NCBI GenBank assembly: GCA_916613615.1
Contig: OU744721.1
Span: 55,872,747-55,936,746 of the forward strand
Source of the DNA: Steromphala cineraria
Lineage: Eukaryota; Mollusca; Gastropoda; Trochida; Trochidae
Direction: 5' to 3'
Length of the DNA: 64,000 nucleotides
Position 1 is the stretch's first letter. Every line of letters begins with the position of its first letter. Below are positions 1-56,275 of the stretch, piece after piece. The notes under the pieces were generated by a model. The model saw only the letters and a list, made by a program, of their open reading frames with translations, was not told where the DNA came from and made no database searches. The position numbers and the translations under genes are program-made.

Positions 1-165
1 ATATGTGCTCCAAAAAATCTCCAAGTTTAAACAACCTGTTGAAGATTAGCCACTAATATTATGTAACCAACTAAGTAATTAAAAAACGATAATGACATAT
101 ATACCATTGCAAGAAAGATTTCTCTCCCTTTGTTACAACTGACAGAGATTTGAAATACAAAGTAA

Positions 166-1372
<1,207 letters not shown>

Positions 1373-4300
1373 AAAGATAAAACTCTTGACTAGATGTAAA
1401 TATCTTTGTTTGAAAGGCTGAACTAAAAGATATATAAACTTGACTCATAAATACCTCTCTATCTAAGACTGAAATGACAAAAACATCGATTTATCTATAA
1501 ATGTAATATAAGAAACACCTGAGATTTTCAAAATAGAAATTTTGCCAGAATTGATTTGAGTGCTTGATGGTTTTCAACTTTTATATCCAAGCCAAGATTT
1601 AAAGTGTGACCAACAAGGGAAAAAAATAAGATGCAAGGGTTATGATCTATTTGATGAACTTTAAAAAGAAAAAAGAGTTACCCTGGCTTCAACTCTTAAA
1701 AGTTCTGTTTTTGTATTTATCAGTGCTATGTGGATGGAATGAAGGACAAATCTAATCCCTTGAAAGCAAATAAGTCTTTAGAGGAAATAACCATAATTAA
1801 GATTGATTGAGAAAATAAATCAACTGATAGGGTTATTTTCTTATGCAATGTAAGGTAGTCCTTCTGTTATGACAAGTTTGTCTTCTCTGATTTTATACTC
1901 AACAAAATAAGTTAATGACCACCCCATTAAACTGGTCATTTTGTGACATACCTTAATATTGAAAATCTTGGTTGTTCTTAACTTATATTGTTGATTATAT
2001 TCAAGCTACATCATTATTTGTATATCTCTATTTATACTGTCAAGATTTCAGAGTACATGTTGTAAAAGACCTTAATACCAATAGAACACACAATACACAT
2101 TTACAGAAATTGAGAATCATGGGGCAATCAGCAAAATCTTAGTCATATCAACAGATCAATAAATATTAATAAATAAATAACAATAATTATGATTTCTCAA
2201 CATATATACTTGTCACACAGAGTAGCCTGCAGAATTTTAATATTTGCACTCACAAAGTAATGCAGATACTATTTTCTCTTAATCTTTTCCTATTGGACAG
2301 AAAATTACAAATTAACAAGATTACAAACATTTGCATTGGGTATTTGTAAGTAAAACATTTTTGCAAATCATAAAGATGTGAACTTTTGAAGTTCTGAGCT
2401 TTACAACTAAATTCCCAAAGTGAAATATGAATTGTGATGACAAAGTTACAGAAAGATAAACTGCTTATGAACTTGTATTCTGAAAAGGACATTACACTAG
2501 TTGATGATGTAGTCAAACGTCCCGTCATCTTCACTTAATACTTGGAAAATTTCTATATTGTTTAATTTCTGAGCTGCACATGTCAAAAGCCTTGTTAAAG
2601 GAAATATCCCAGTTTATATATCTATGCTGAGCTATTGTTGCAGAATTTTGATATGATATTTAAAGATGTTCAATTTGAAAAAAATCAGTTACTTGTGAAG
2701 ACTTTCATTAAGATCAATGAAGTTTCCTTCATATGGTTCTGATGTAATACAGGGACAAACAGGATAATTCAGTCAATAATCTGAAGACAACATGAAATTG
2801 AGTACATGTGTCACTCAAAGCATCAACCTGTTGTCGAGTTACATTTACTGGCTGCTGCGGTGGTATATTTACTGTGTTATCAAGATATTTATCTAAACGT
2901 TTACCCACACAATGATTCTTAGGCTTTTTGGCTTTCAAAAACTCTGTACCAAAAGCTATGTACATAAAGGGAAAGCTTTTCTCAAGTATTTATATTGAAG
3001 TATGAATCTGTATTAGTAATTATGACATTATTTTCAAAACTGAAGTAGGACATTTATTTGTATTTATGTAAATACAATGATGTCAGTACATATGAATTCC
3101 AAAATTGTCATTTTCTCATTTCTCCCCCAATAACTTTTCATGTTATGTAATAACATGTCTTATACCTGCCCATAATTATCTTGAGATCTGATTAGTAATT
3201 TATTATTAATTATTGATTAATTTTTTAAAAATCCAAAGCAAGTTGTATTTATTTCCCTTGGCTTTTTATTAGAACAGTAGAAAATGACGTTATTGTTACT
3301 GCAATATTATTTGTTTGTTATATTTGTTAGCTTTTCTTGTCTTTTATTTTTTTTTAAATATATATGTTTGCTAAGTTATAGAACCTTGTGTTGCTTCCCT
3401 TTTGTTTGTGTAGGGTAAGAACAATTGAGATTAGAAATGTTTAAAAATGAATAGAAAATCTAACCCTTCATTTTAATTTTATCAACTTTTGACCTTTTTA
3501 CCCATAAGACACCAGCAGTTTTAGCCAGATTGTATGGATAAAGGGCAGTGATTGGGAAAGACAGGGGCCATGGGCCATTTTGTACATGGGATGAAATAAT
3601 GGCCCATTAAAATTTGAAAGTTTACTGTTGATGTAATGGGCCCATTTAAAATTCAGAAAATTACCAAAATCATTGTCTACGTTGTCTTTCCCAATCCCTG
3701 AGAGGGGTTAGGAACATATCATATAATTCTTGATGTGATTAAATTCCAGCTTAATTGCTATTCCCATTTTCTCACCGTCATCATGTATTGTTTCAAAAGT
3801 AAAAAGATACAAAACATTCCATCATCAAAACATAACAAATTACTAATTATAAGTATGCTAGATCAAAATGTTTATGAACTTTTGTATCATAATGTTGATT
3901 AATACATTGCTCAATTTAATTTTATATTTAAAGATATATACTGTCACAAAGGTTTTACGGCTCGGCACATTAAATGTTATCATATGAGAAAGTCAAATGT
4001 AAGAAATAATTTTAAGTCATTGTTTTTTCAATGTTTGAACTTAAACCAAAAATATTTCAAATAGTCAAGAATGTATGCGATGGATACTAAATGATTTCAT
4101 TTGCCTGTTAAATATATCCCACTGCTTTTTCTTAAGGTTTTTATAATTGAAGAACTAAAAACCTAACTATGGTTGTTACTCTTATCAAGTTATTTGCTTT
4201 TTCCTCCAAACTATACATAAGGATGGTAATCATATGCTTTGTAATTCTTTTTTTATGTAGCACAAATAATCATCAAATGTCTGGTTAAGTGTCATATTGC

Positions 4301-4830
4301 TGTTAAGTATAAAAATGATAAGCCACTGAATTAATCAAATTCTATTTGCGTATTTAAATATTTGTAACAAACAGGATAATATTAATTTAAAGAATTGTTA
4401 ATCGTCTTGATCAACCATGTTACATATCAAAATCCACAATTTTGACAAATAAATTGGTGACATTGTTTCTAGCGCTCTTTCCGTGTTATTTATGCACCAA
4501 GATTCTTCTTTTGAAAAAGTATTACAAATTATTCCAACAGTTAAAATACTGTCAATATTCCTATAATGTTTCAATGTATAAGACAGTTAAATGGTGATTG
4601 CTTGATAATTGAGTGAATGGATATGATTAATAATGCCCATAATGTATATTGTTTATAGTGTAAGTACTCACCTTATATCCAATAAGTTTCATATGTACAT
4701 TCATTGGTCCTCATTTATCACTGTGCATGTATTGAATAAAAAGTTGAATATCTTTATATCTTGTTATATTTATAGATTTCAAGGATAACATCGTCGTTTT
4801 CATAAAATCAAGCTAATTTCCACATTGCAA
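1373..4830. other. AT-rich intergenic DNA, no gene recognised
   Basis: About 3.5 kb between the HERC4 tail array and a SINE. I see only short spurious ORFs, homopolymer runs and AT-rich sequence, with no splice-flanked coding segment, RNA gene or clear terminal inverted repeats. Confidence 0.5.
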
Positions 4831-5690
4831 GAGGTGAGGTGATTAGGGATTTAACTACCGGTAAGAGTATTTTACTTACATCACGGCTGCTGGTATTATT
4901 GAAGGGAAAGTGCCCGAAACAATATTGTGGCTATGCATTGTGGTGAAACTTGAGAGCATTGCCTGGAACTAGCAATTCTCTCCCCACAACTCAGTCATAC
5001 CTGAATTAGCCTCTGTTCTATTACGGCTAACATACGGGATAGAAAGGTAGAAATCTGATTGGAGGCAATCGAAGTTAGTTGTGCAATCAGCGACGCCGCT
5101 TCAAAAGTGGTCATTCGCAAAACCTCGGCCATCTCCGTGTGGTTCGCCAAAGCTTTCGATGAAATTTAACACCCCAGGGGAGGTAATTCTTTCTTTTACA
5201 AACCATCGCTTTTCACCTTCTTGGTACTTATTATTTGGTTGATTAGTAAAATAAAATATATCATAAAACAAATAATACCTTAATTTACTCAATTATAAAA
5301 CCGTTTCTATCTAATGATAAACCCTATCCATATCTGATTTTCAAATAGTTTCCCTCTCACACTGTTATTGAAAAATACAGGTAAAGACATAATATTTTCC
5401 ATGTCACTTTATGACCGTTAAGAACTCCCCGAGTCATGGGTATCCAAAAGGTGTTTTCATTGGCTGCAAATAAGGGAGATATTTTAAGTTACAACTTTCT
5501 GCTGCTAGGGCAATTTGCCGGAACCCCAGGATCTTGGCGTAAGAGAACAGAGGCTAACTCAGGTATGACTGAGCTGCCTCTGTGGGGAGAGAATGGGAAC
5601 TAGCGAACCATGGTTGATATTGCACCCAAACCTAACTAGAGGTAGAACAGTCTTATTAAAATTGAAGGAGCTCCGAGGACTAAAATAGCA
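4831..5690 (-). repeat. tRNA-derived SINE (family S1), split by a MULE-type MITE
   Basis: The two parts are 4831-4973 and 5596 to about 5690. They match the copies at 26545-26806 and 49765-53335, with shared blocks GAGGTGAGGTGAT, GGCTGCTGGTATTATTG and GGAACTAGCGAACCATGG. In the intact copy the tRNA-like head is on the right, so the SINE reads on the minus strand. Here the head is lost or diverged. Confidence 0.65.
4974..5595. mobile_element. Mutator-like (MULE-type) MITE, 622 bp, 9-bp target duplication
   Basis: Inverted termini of about 46-50 bp: AATTCTCTCCCCACAACTC on the left against the complement of the right end GGGGAGAGAATG, both continuing through the TCATACCTGA and GCCTCTGTTCT blocks. 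The element is flanked by identical 9-bp repeats GGAACTAGC (4965-4973 and 5596-5604). A 9-bp duplication with long TIRs is typical of the Mutator superfamily. No transposase is present. It sits inside a SINE, which dates it after that SINE. Confidence 0.8.
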
Positions 5691-6513
5691 AAAATGTTGT
5701 CTCTATCAGGGTTGGAACCAGCTGGGATATCCTCTCTGTCTCGGTCTGAATGCACCCACCTCTGTCGCATGTTGCTATGAGCAGTTTAGCACAGACAAAC
5801 CCAGTCATAAGCTATTCAAACATATCCTCTTTTTTTAACAAGCATTTAGCAGCGATTATGTATAACGAATGGTGCACTGGAGTTACCTGCCCCTAGCATG
5901 ATATAGAAAGCTTTTGCTGCCCGCCTTGCGATTGGTTAATGAGCATACGTTTAATCAGACTGAACACTTCTCTACTGCAAACAGAATATTCAAGTCCCTG
6001 GCGGATCACATACCAAGTCCAAAGGGTGTTGTTAACATCCTTGAGATGTTTGCTGGTCAAATCAATGAGGTAGTTACGTTGGCTTACAGTTATAATGGCC
6101 AGATAATTCAGTACAGATTTTCCTGATGAAAATTCCAAGGGATGATATATTGTAGAGCATCTCCTCAAGCATGGGGTCACTAATTGTGCAGAACCAAGTT
6201 AAAATCCTTGACTTTCTCAGTTTTTACAATTAAAGACTTCCTTTGAAATATAAGCATATGAAGAAAATATAATGTGGTAATGGTTCATGTTTCAGGTCAA
6301 CTTTTTAGTGACAATTTCTTGTATATCATTATACATTTTATCAAAACAAAGCCTTTTGCATAATAGTAGTTTATTCTCATATAACATTCAAACACAAATT
6401 TTACGAGTCCTTTTACACATTTTACATAAATATATTTTCTCTATGAGAACAATAATTGAAGTCACTGCATACTTGACTGTTGACGTTAAAAATATTTTCT
6501 CTATGAGAACATT
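5691..6513. other. Intergenic DNA, possible distal 3' UTR of the ABCC gene
   Basis: No coding similarity is seen. A block AAATATTTTCTCTATGAGAA occurs twice (near 6431 and 6489), about 58 bp apart. A minus-strand AATAAA lies at 6370-6375, about 1.06 kb past the ABCC stop. It is one candidate poly(A) signal, but its use cannot be judged from sequence. Confidence 0.35.
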
Positions 6514-6646
6514 CAGGGATGCAGAAATCGGTCTATTTGCCGGTCATGTTCGATTGGGAATCCAGATTGACTAATTGGTAAATTACTATATCAGACGTTT
6601 GAAACAGAGAACTGACCATTGAAGAAAATGAGAATCTGCATCCCTG
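6514..6646. mobile_element. hAT-type MITE, 133 bp
   Basis: The ends are CAGGGATGCAGA and TCTGCATCCCTG, perfect inverted repeats of 12 bp. An exact 8-bp target duplication AGAACATT lies on both sides (6506-6513 and 6647-6654). CAGGG ends with 8-bp duplications are hAT hallmarks. There is no coding capacity. Confidence 0.85.
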
Positions 6647-6903
6647 AGAACATTTAATGAAGTCATTCAATTCAAGACAGTTTATACAAAATATTAAACA
6701 AGGTACATTTGGTTGTATGTTAATTTACAAAAGGTTTATCATTTAATGATATTGATTGGCAACATAACAAATTCACAAAGGTAATGAAAAGTAGTTAACA
6801 AGGATTAGATCCATTTAAAACAGCAAAGATATAGACAAAAGGATGGCACTTGAATACTTGTGAAACATAAATAACTTGTAAAACTAAAAGAAACCAGGAT
6901 TAT

Positions 6904-7196
6904 ATAATAATAATAATAATAATAATAATAGCTTTCTCATACCGCACATATATCCATGACAGAGCATGCTCAAAGAGCCATGAGCCACGCGACCATTTAG
7001 GTCCATACTTCCCCCTTCTTCAGGTACCCATTTGTACAGCTGGGTGAACTGAGTGCAATGTGGATGACATGTCTTGCCCAGGGACACAACACAGAATGAG
7101 ACCCAAGTTACAAATTTTTGGTGTCTCCACCGGGATTCGAACCCGAGTCTCTGGCGTGGGAGGTAAGCATGCTAACCACTACACTACTGTGCTCCA
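6904..7196 (-). repeat. tRNA-derived SINE (family S2) with (TTA)n tail
   Basis: On the minus strand the head has an A box-like TAGTGTAGTGGTTAGC and a B box GGTTCGAATCCC, correctly spaced for a pol III tRNA promoter. The body contains the TTGCCCAGGGACACAACA block, and a (TAA)n run (6904-6929 on the + strand) forms the tail. It is not a functional tRNA, because the head does not close a convincing acceptor stem and is fused to a SINE body. It lies 3' of the ABCC stop, on the same strand as that gene. Confidence 0.8.
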
Positions 7197-7433
7197 CAAA
7201 TTGATAATAGTTATGAAACAAAATGCTGACATTCAAATAATGAATTTTTAAGAGATTAATGTGCATATAATGAAACCTAAATCTTTCCTTCCTTCAAATA
7301 TTTAAAGTCACTGTCAACAACAACAATTCAACAGACAACAATATTTCTTAATCACTTGTGGTGTCAGGTTTGTAAAAGGGGAAAATGTTAACAGACACAA
7401 TGGCACCAGATGATGATGATGATATCTTCATGA

Positions 7434-49038
<41,605 letters not shown>

Positions 49039-49184
49039 TGGTTCGTTCTAACGATGCACGGGTAACACATATACATATGTACCTATCCAAAGTAACGTTA
49101 CAATGTGTAAGCCATACTATGCGATAAGCGCGTGCATTCTGGCGTGTTTGTAAATCGTGTGTGTCCTGTTAACAGCGCAGCTTG

Positions 49185-49245
49185 TGAATCACGTGACCTC
49201 GTTTCACTTGATGCATTGAAGCCTGGTTGAACTTATATAAGGGAG
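49185..49245 (-). promoter_or_regulatory. Candidate ABCC core promoter
   Basis: A palindromic TATA-like CTTATATAAG (49232-49241) lies about 195 bp upstream of the ABCC start codon. The E-box TCACGTGA (49189-49196) lies between them. The latter is close to the MiT/TFE CLEAR consensus GTCACGTGAC. Position and motif only; no transcription start can be seen. Confidence 0.3.
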
Positions 49246-49887
49246 TTATGCAGTACGATCCACATTTTCGAACAATGTCCTATTCTTTTGATATTAAACT
49301 TGAGTTGGGTTGATATGTAACGTGAAATACGAGAAAGTTTAGTCTAAGAGAAAAACCATGAAATTGTCTTAACATTATTCTGTGGCTTTGGTGTCAGTAC
49401 CATCTCTTAAAAGGAGAGTCATATCGAGTAATTTTGTGTCGAAATGAACTTCCAAGAGGATGTTCCTGTTCATACACATATATATGAATATGAAAGATGA
49501 CATTTTCCTTTTAAATCCTGCAAAATTCCTGTACTCAAAAAAGTAATACTTTTCTGTAATCTCATTTGTTCTTTGGGTCTTTTGCCTTTCTACAAATAAA
49601 ATAATAATCTTGACTTATGAATCTTCAAATATATGATGATTACACGTGAGACAACCGAAATTTAGCCAGATATAACTATTGTCTAGGGGAGAAACTACAC
49701 ATCAAACTTTTGATTTATTAAAATCAAAAATAACATTTTCGATCCCGAGTTTACATTCATGCATTATAAGAGGATAGGAGGTGATGAGGTGATCTGGGAT
49801 TTAGCGCTGCTTTCAAGAGTATTTCACTTATATCGCGGCTGCTAGTATTATTGCAGGGAGAAAGCCCGCAACACCGTTGTGGCTAAT

Positions 49888-52800
49888 ACCCCCATTTCAC
49901 TGAGCTACGAGCCGTAGGCCAAATGTCGCCATTGATTCGTAATTAAGCGTCTCCGAGTCCTCGTTAGTCGCCTCTTAGCGTAGTTGAGTCTGTATGGGTC
50001 TGTATGAGTCTGGGAGAGTCGGGAGGTCAAATTTTGTCGGGAGTGGGTTTTTGTTCAAAAACCCACTCCCGACTTTTTAAGTCCGGCGAGGTTCGTCCTT
50101 TTCAACCAGAAATTCCAGAAATTCCATTGACGTCGTATTGAGTCGTATGTTGCTCGTATCTGAGTCTTATTGAGTCGTATGGAATCATATTGAATCGTGA
50201 ATAAGTCGTACATAGTTGGATTGAAACGTGGTTGTCGGGTGTGAGTCGGGAATGGTTCTTCCCTAATTTACATGCCGACTCACTTCCAACTAGTGCAAAC
50301 ACATGTACGACTAACCAATACTCAAAGACGATCAGTGACGACCCGTTCCTGACTAATCATAACAATAAAAGTACCGAGGGTACAGAAGCTCACCTTAAAA
50401 TGAGTGATGTGGTAAATGGTTTAATTATACATGTAACCATCTTTTATATAATTGATTATGGCTGCCATCATGATTTTTTTATCTTTTAAAATACTAGTCT
50501 TCTTTTGGAAACGACTAGAGCTTGAACAAACATTAATACACGAATGATATAATCATGATAAGTTAACAAGCAGTAGGTTTTTTTATAACTTTTTTGTATA
50601 TCTATGGCTGAATTGGTGACCATCTTGTACTTTTTAATCGACAAAATGCTACTTTTATGTGGGCATCCGTATTAATTTCATTATATCTTGATTGGTTCAG
50701 GTGTATCCATTTAAATGTCATTCATTACTTACAGGATGGTGGGCACTTACATTTGTTTTGTAGTGAATCATTAATATGATTTCAAGATTATTTCACTGAT
50801 GGTTATGCTGCATGGGATATTGAGAATCCCAAAAGTACAGATTTTTCAAGGAAAATGAATGACTGATTGAGAGGAAAGTCATAAACACAGCAATGCATAA
50901 GACACGTTTATTTTGTTCACATAATATTTACATGTCAAGTGACCATGAGATGTCTTTCATTAAAGTATCAATTTATTTAACACTCATACAGTACTATAAT
51001 GGTAAACCTTATTGCATTGTCAAATCAACAGAGAGATATGACAAATCAAATTTCCTTACTTTTCTTACTAAACCCTTTTCGATTTTCATCTGCATATTTA
51101 TTCCACATCAACTTATCATGTAGATTGCTAAACACAAAGCTTATTGTAGACAAGTTTTGTGTAAGTTGTTATTCTTAGAAAGAACATATCACTGTCATGA
51201 GAATACAAGTCCATAACTTTTATTGCATACACATGGGCCATGGCCATATAGCATAATGCTCTACCATATCAATTGGGTCAGGTTGATTATGCAACAGACT
51301 AGCAGCTGACACTGTGATGCTAGCAGCCTGCCTTGGGATGTGTATTAAACAGCATAGTGGAATATCTGAACTCTGGTTGACCCCTTATGTGTGGTATTTA
51401 AAGGAATATAAGGGAGATACCATTGTTTAAAATTTAACATGTTTAATGTGATTTGGTTTTTGCAGCTAGTTGCCATAAAGATTTTAAACAAATTAATCAA
51501 CTATGTTCGTCTTTCATCTTAATTTTTTTTAGAAACACTTAAAAATATAGAACAACTTGCACGACAAACTTAAATATGCCATATTTAAGATAATATTATG
51601 ATTAGTCAGATCAAATTAGAGAATTTAAATGGTGCCAGTGATCACTTGATGAAAGCTTAAAATTTAATAATAATGATGTGTCATCTGCAGCTGAAAAGTC
51701 AATATGGCTGCTATTGCGGCCATATTGGATTCTCAAAACTGAAACGTCTACCTTTCTGTGCGGAATCACTATAGGTATAACATACTACAATATAAAAATG
51801 ATATCTAGACTGGTTTAGGAGAAATAGTCTTTGTCATGAAATGTAATTGAAAATTCAATATGGCTGCCATGGCGGCCATATTGGATTCTCAAAACTGAAA
51901 CGTCTACCTTTCTTTGCGGAATCACTATAGGTATAACATACTACAATATAAAAATGATATCTAGATTGGTTTAGGAGAAATAGTCTTTGTCATGAAATCT
52001 AATTGAAAATTCAATATGGCTGCCATGGCGGCCATATTGGATTCTCAAAACTTAAACGTCTACCTTTCTGTGCGGAATCACCATAGGTATAACATACTAC
52101 AATTTCAGAATGATATCTGTATTCGTTTAGAAGGAGTAGTCTTTTTCACGAAATCTAATTGAAAATTCAATATGGCTGTCATGGCGGCCATTTTGGATTC
52201 TCAAAACTGAAACGTCTACCTTTCTGTGAGGAGTCACCATGGGTATAACATAATACAATTTCAGAATGATATCTGTATTCGTTTAGAAGGAGTAGTCTTT
52301 TTCATGAAATCTAATTGAAAATTCAATATGGCTGTCATGGCGGCCATCTTGGATTCTCAAAACTGAAACGTCTACCTTTCTGTGGGGAATCACCATGGGT
52401 ATAACATACTACAATTTCAGAATGATATCTGAATTCGTTTAGGAGGAGTAGTCTTTTTCGTGAAAGTTTACGGACGGACGGACAGACGGACGGACGGACG
52501 GACAGACGGACGGACAGACAGACGGACGACGGACGAAGCGCCATGACATAAGCTCACATTTTTTACTTCGTAAAGGTGAGCTAAAAAAGTCGGCGGTTGT
52601 TGGTCTTTTATATGTCCGATTCCGGTCTAAAATTGCCGATTTTATCGTACGTGGATCGTCTATGACTCGTACGTGAGACGTTTCTGTGTCGTGAGGAGTC
52701 TTCATTGTCGTAAACGAGTCGTAAATAAGTCGTTCAGGTCGTGAGTGGGTCGACAGTGAGTCGTTAGAGAGTCGGAAATGAGTCTTTGTCAGAGTCGTGG

Positions 52801-53146
52801 TGGTGACTTGGTGTCGTGAAAGACTCGGCAGTAAGTCGTGAACGAGTCGGTCTCAGTCATATTGAGTCGTATCTGAGTTTGGATGAGTCGTAAGTTCCTC
52901 AGTTTATTGTCGGGGGTGCCTCGTAGGTCTGTCGGGAGTTCCTCTTCATTGTGTCGTATGTCAGTCGTGTATGTCGTAGGTAGCTCTTAAGAGTGTCGTT
53001 AGTAACTCGTAGAAATATCAAATTTCATAATTTGACCTCTATTTGCTCCCGACTCATGCCAACAAAGTCGTAGTGGAAAAGTCGGGAATAGTCGGGAAGA
53101 GTCTTGAACACTTTTCAAAGTCGTGGCTCAGTGAAATGGGGGTATA
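49888..53146. mobile_element. TIR transposon (ATACCCCC), GTCG-rich, itself interrupted
   Basis: Ends ATACCCCCATTTCACTGAGC and GCTCAGTGAAATGGGGGTAT are perfect 20-bp inverted repeats. About 1.04 kb of its own sequence is dense in GAGTCGT, GTCGGGA and their complements on both sides, like subterminal binding repeats. A 2.2-kb pearl-like element sits inside it. The target duplication is unclear (TA possible), and no transposase was seen. Confidence 0.75.
50364..52587. mobile_element. Pearl-like non-autonomous Helitron-type element, copy 1
   Basis: Starts AATAAAAGTACCGAGGGTAC, with AGCTCACCTT just inside, and ends AAGGTGAGCTAAAAA. The plan is a ~1.3-kb left arm; five core repeats of ~155 bp (51690-52460; landmark TTGGATTCTCAAAACTGAAA and ATGGCGGCCAT); an (ACGG)n/(ACAG)n microsatellite (52470-52526); and a right arm with hairpin AGCTCACA ... 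GGTGAGCT. This is the plan described for oyster pearl/CvE elements, often placed with Helitron2/HINE elements. No target duplication seen. Confidence 0.8.
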
Positions 53147-53335
53147 AGCATTGCGGTGAAATCTACGAGCATCGACTGGAACTAGCGAATCATGGGTGGT
53201 ACAGCGTTGAAATTCAGTGTAACATTACACCCAAACCTGACTGCGTGCAGAACAGTTCTCTACTGCAGACAAAGTTGCCGAGCCCCTGGCAGAATTCGAA
53301 CCACGAAATGGCTAGTAGGACATTGAACTTTTAGT

Positions 53336-53895
53336 ACTTTTTTCATCAAAAACTGATATCGTAACTTACCTGAAATTGTAAGAACGTTTAGAAATAGAAT
53401 GTGTCATACAAATTAGCATAGCTACACTGGTAATTTATAACATGTTATTTAAATATACCAGGTAATATTATAGGACTATAAGATGAATCTAACAATAGCG
53501 TCGAAAGAAGGAAAATTTTGGTTCAAAAGTTGGGTCTGTTAGAAACATAGAAACTTAAAGTTCTTACAACCAGTCACTTATGTCATGCTGCTGAGGCGTT
53601 TCATTATCTTTTTAATTTTGCATAATATGCTGTTTGTTATCTTATATTTGTATGCTTGACACGTTAATTGGACATTTTTTTTCCATTGACTGACTGCAGT
53701 GTGCGACAAGGATATATGCTGACCCTTAACTTATTTACAATATATGCATAAAAACATGTAGATGTTCCATTGGTAATAAAACATGAAGTCGCCATCAGGC
53801 TATATGACATGAAAGAAGCCAAGCTGTACTTTTTGAAAACTTAATACTGATTTATCTATTATTTGGCATTCAAATTACTCATATTTCAACAATGA
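53336..53895. other. Intergenic spacer between repeats
   Basis: 560 bp of AT-rich DNA with no gene or repeat recognised. Confidence 0.4.
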
Positions 53896-56106
53896 AATAA
53901 AAGTACCGAGGGTACAGAAGCTCACCTTAAAATGAATGATGTGGTAAAATGGTTTAATTATACATGTAACCATCTTTTATATAATTGATTATGGCTGCCA
54001 TCATGATTTTTTTATCTTTTAAAATACTAGTCTTCTTTTGGAAACGACTAGAGCTTGAACAAACATTAATACACGAATGATATAATCATGATAAGTTAAC
54101 AAGCAGTAGGTTTTTGTATAACTTTTTTGTATATCTATGGCTGAATTGGTGACCATCTTGTATTTTTTAATCTTCAAAATGCTACTTTTATGTTGGCATC
54201 CGTATTAATTTCATTATGATATCTTGATTGGTTTAGGTGTATCCATTTAAATGTCATTCATTACTTACAGGATGATGGGCACTTACATTTGTTTTGTAGT
54301 GAATCATTAATATGATTTCAAGATTATTTCACTGATGGTTATGCTGCATGGGATATTGAGAGTCCCAAAAGTGCAGATTTTTCAAGGAAAATGAATGACT
54401 GAGGAAAGTCATAAACACAGCAATGCATAAGACACGTTTATTTTGTTCACATAATATTTACATGTCAAGTGACCATGAGATGTCTTTCATTAAAGTATCA
54501 ATTTATTTAACACTCATACAGTACTATAATGGTAAACATTTTTGCATTGTCAAATCAACAGAGAGATATGACAAATCAAATTTCCTTACTTTTCTTACTA
54601 AACCCTTTTCGATTTTCATCTGCATATTCATTCCACATCAACTTATCATGTAGATTGCTAAACACAAAGCTTATTGTAGACAAGTTTTGTGTAAGTTGTT
54701 ATTCTTAGAAAGAACATATCACTGTCATGAGAATACAAGTCCATAACTTTTATTGCATACACATGGGCCATGGCCATATAGCATAATGCTCTACCATATC
54801 AATTGGGTCAGGTTGATTATGCAACAGACTAGCAGCTGACACTGTGATGCTAGCAGCCTGCCTTGGGATGTGTATTAGACAACAGAGTGGAATATCTGAA
54901 CTCTTGTTGACCCCTTATGTGTGGTATTTAAAGGAATATAAGGGAGATAGCATTGTTTAAAATTTAACATGTTTAATGTGATTTGGTTTTTGCAGCTAGT
55001 TGCCATAAAGATTTTAAACAAATTAATCAATTATGTTTGTCTTTCATCTTAATTTTTTTTAGAAACACTTAAAAATATAGAACAACTTGCACGACAATCT
55101 TAAATATTCCATATTAAGGATAATATTATGATTAGTAAGTTCAAATTAGAGAATTTATATGGTGCCAGTGATCACTTGATGAAAGCTTAAAATTTAATAA
55201 TAATGATGTGTCATCTGCAGCTGAAAAGTCAATTTTGCTGCTATTGCGGCCATCTTGGATTCTCAAAACTGAAACGTCTACCTTTCTGTGCGGAATCACT
55301 ATAGGTATAACATACTACAATATAAAAATGATATCTAGATTGGTTTAGGAGAAATAGTCTTTGTCATGAAATGTAATTGAAAATTCAATATGGCTGCCAT
55401 GGCGGCCATATTGGATTCTCAAAACTTTAACGTCTACCTTTCTGTGCGGAATCACCATAGGTATAACATACTACAATTTCAGAATGATATCTGTATTCGT
55501 TTAGAAGGAGTAGTCTTTTTCATGAAATCTAATTGAAAATTCAATATGGCTGTCATGGCGGCCATCTTGGATTCTCAAAACTGAAACGTCTACCTTTCTG
55601 GGAGGAATCACCATGGGTATAACATACTACAATTTCAGAATGATATCTGTATTCGTTTAGAAGGAGTAGTCTTTTTCATGAAATCTAAATGAAAATTCAA
55701 TATGGCTGTCATGGCGGCCATCTTGGATTCTCAAAACTGAAACGTCTACCTTTCTGGGAGGAATCACCATGGGCATAACATACTACAATTTCAGAATGAT
55801 ATCTGTATTCGTTTAGAAGGAGTAGTCTTTTTCATGAAATCTAAATGAAAATTCAATATGGCTGTCATGGCGGCCATCTTGGATTCTCAAAACTGAAACG
55901 TCTACCTTTCTGTGGGGAATCACCATGGGTATAACATACTACAATTTCAGAATGATATCTGAATTCGTTTAGGAGGAGTAGTCTTTTTCGTGAAAGTTTA
56001 CGGACGGACGGACAGACGGACGGACAGACGGACGGACAGACAGACGGACGACGGACGAAGCGCCATGACATAAGCTCACATTTACTTTGTAAAGGTGAGC
56101 TAAAAA
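53896..56106. mobile_element. Pearl-like non-autonomous Helitron-type element, copy 2
   Basis: Same ends, orientation and layout as copy 1 (five core repeats about 55225-55995, ACGG microsatellite 56002-56060). It is nearly identical through the left arm, with scattered substitutions and small indels. Confidence 0.8.
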
Positions 56107-56203
56107 TGTGTCCATCAGAAAAGCAAGTAAGGAAAGTGTAGTCCTTCTATCTATCCAGATCTTTATTCAGTTTATTGTGCAATCGAGACATTTATCTTTA
56201 TCT

Positions 56204-56275
56204 TTAAGGGACAGTTCTATCGGGGTATTTTTGTGGAAACAAAATTTAGGAATACTTCCCCGAGTAACCATTCAT
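56204..56275 (+). mobile_element. Half of a T2-family MITE
   Basis: TTAAGGGACAGTTCTATCGG, then GGTATTTTTGTGGAAAC, matches the left arm of the 48618 element. The right arm is missing. Confidence 0.6.

Larger units (their letters stand above)
49765..53335 (-). repeat. tRNA-derived SINE (family S1), split by a 3.3-kb nested insertion
   Basis: The parts are 49765-49887 and 53147-53335. GGTGATCTGGGATTTAGC, CGGCTGCTAGTATTATTGCA and then, beyond the insertion, GACTGGAACTAGCGAATCAT and CCCCTGGCAGAATTCGAACC match the SINE at 26545. The break falls at GTTGTGGCTA / AGCATTG, which is continuous in the 4831 copy. Confidence 0.8.

Noticed and set aside
50893..51123. A 75-76 codon ORF conserved in all three pearl-like copies (also 54423-54653 and 59244-59471).
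   Set aside because: The copies are nearly identical at DNA level throughout, so ORF retention is expected. It has no recognisable domain, changes include non-conservative residues and an indel, and no such protein is known for these elements.
52335..52705. Minus-strand ORFs with Ser/Val/Arg/Pro repeats.
   Set aside because: They come from translating the ACGG microsatellite of the pearl-like element; the same happens in the other copies.
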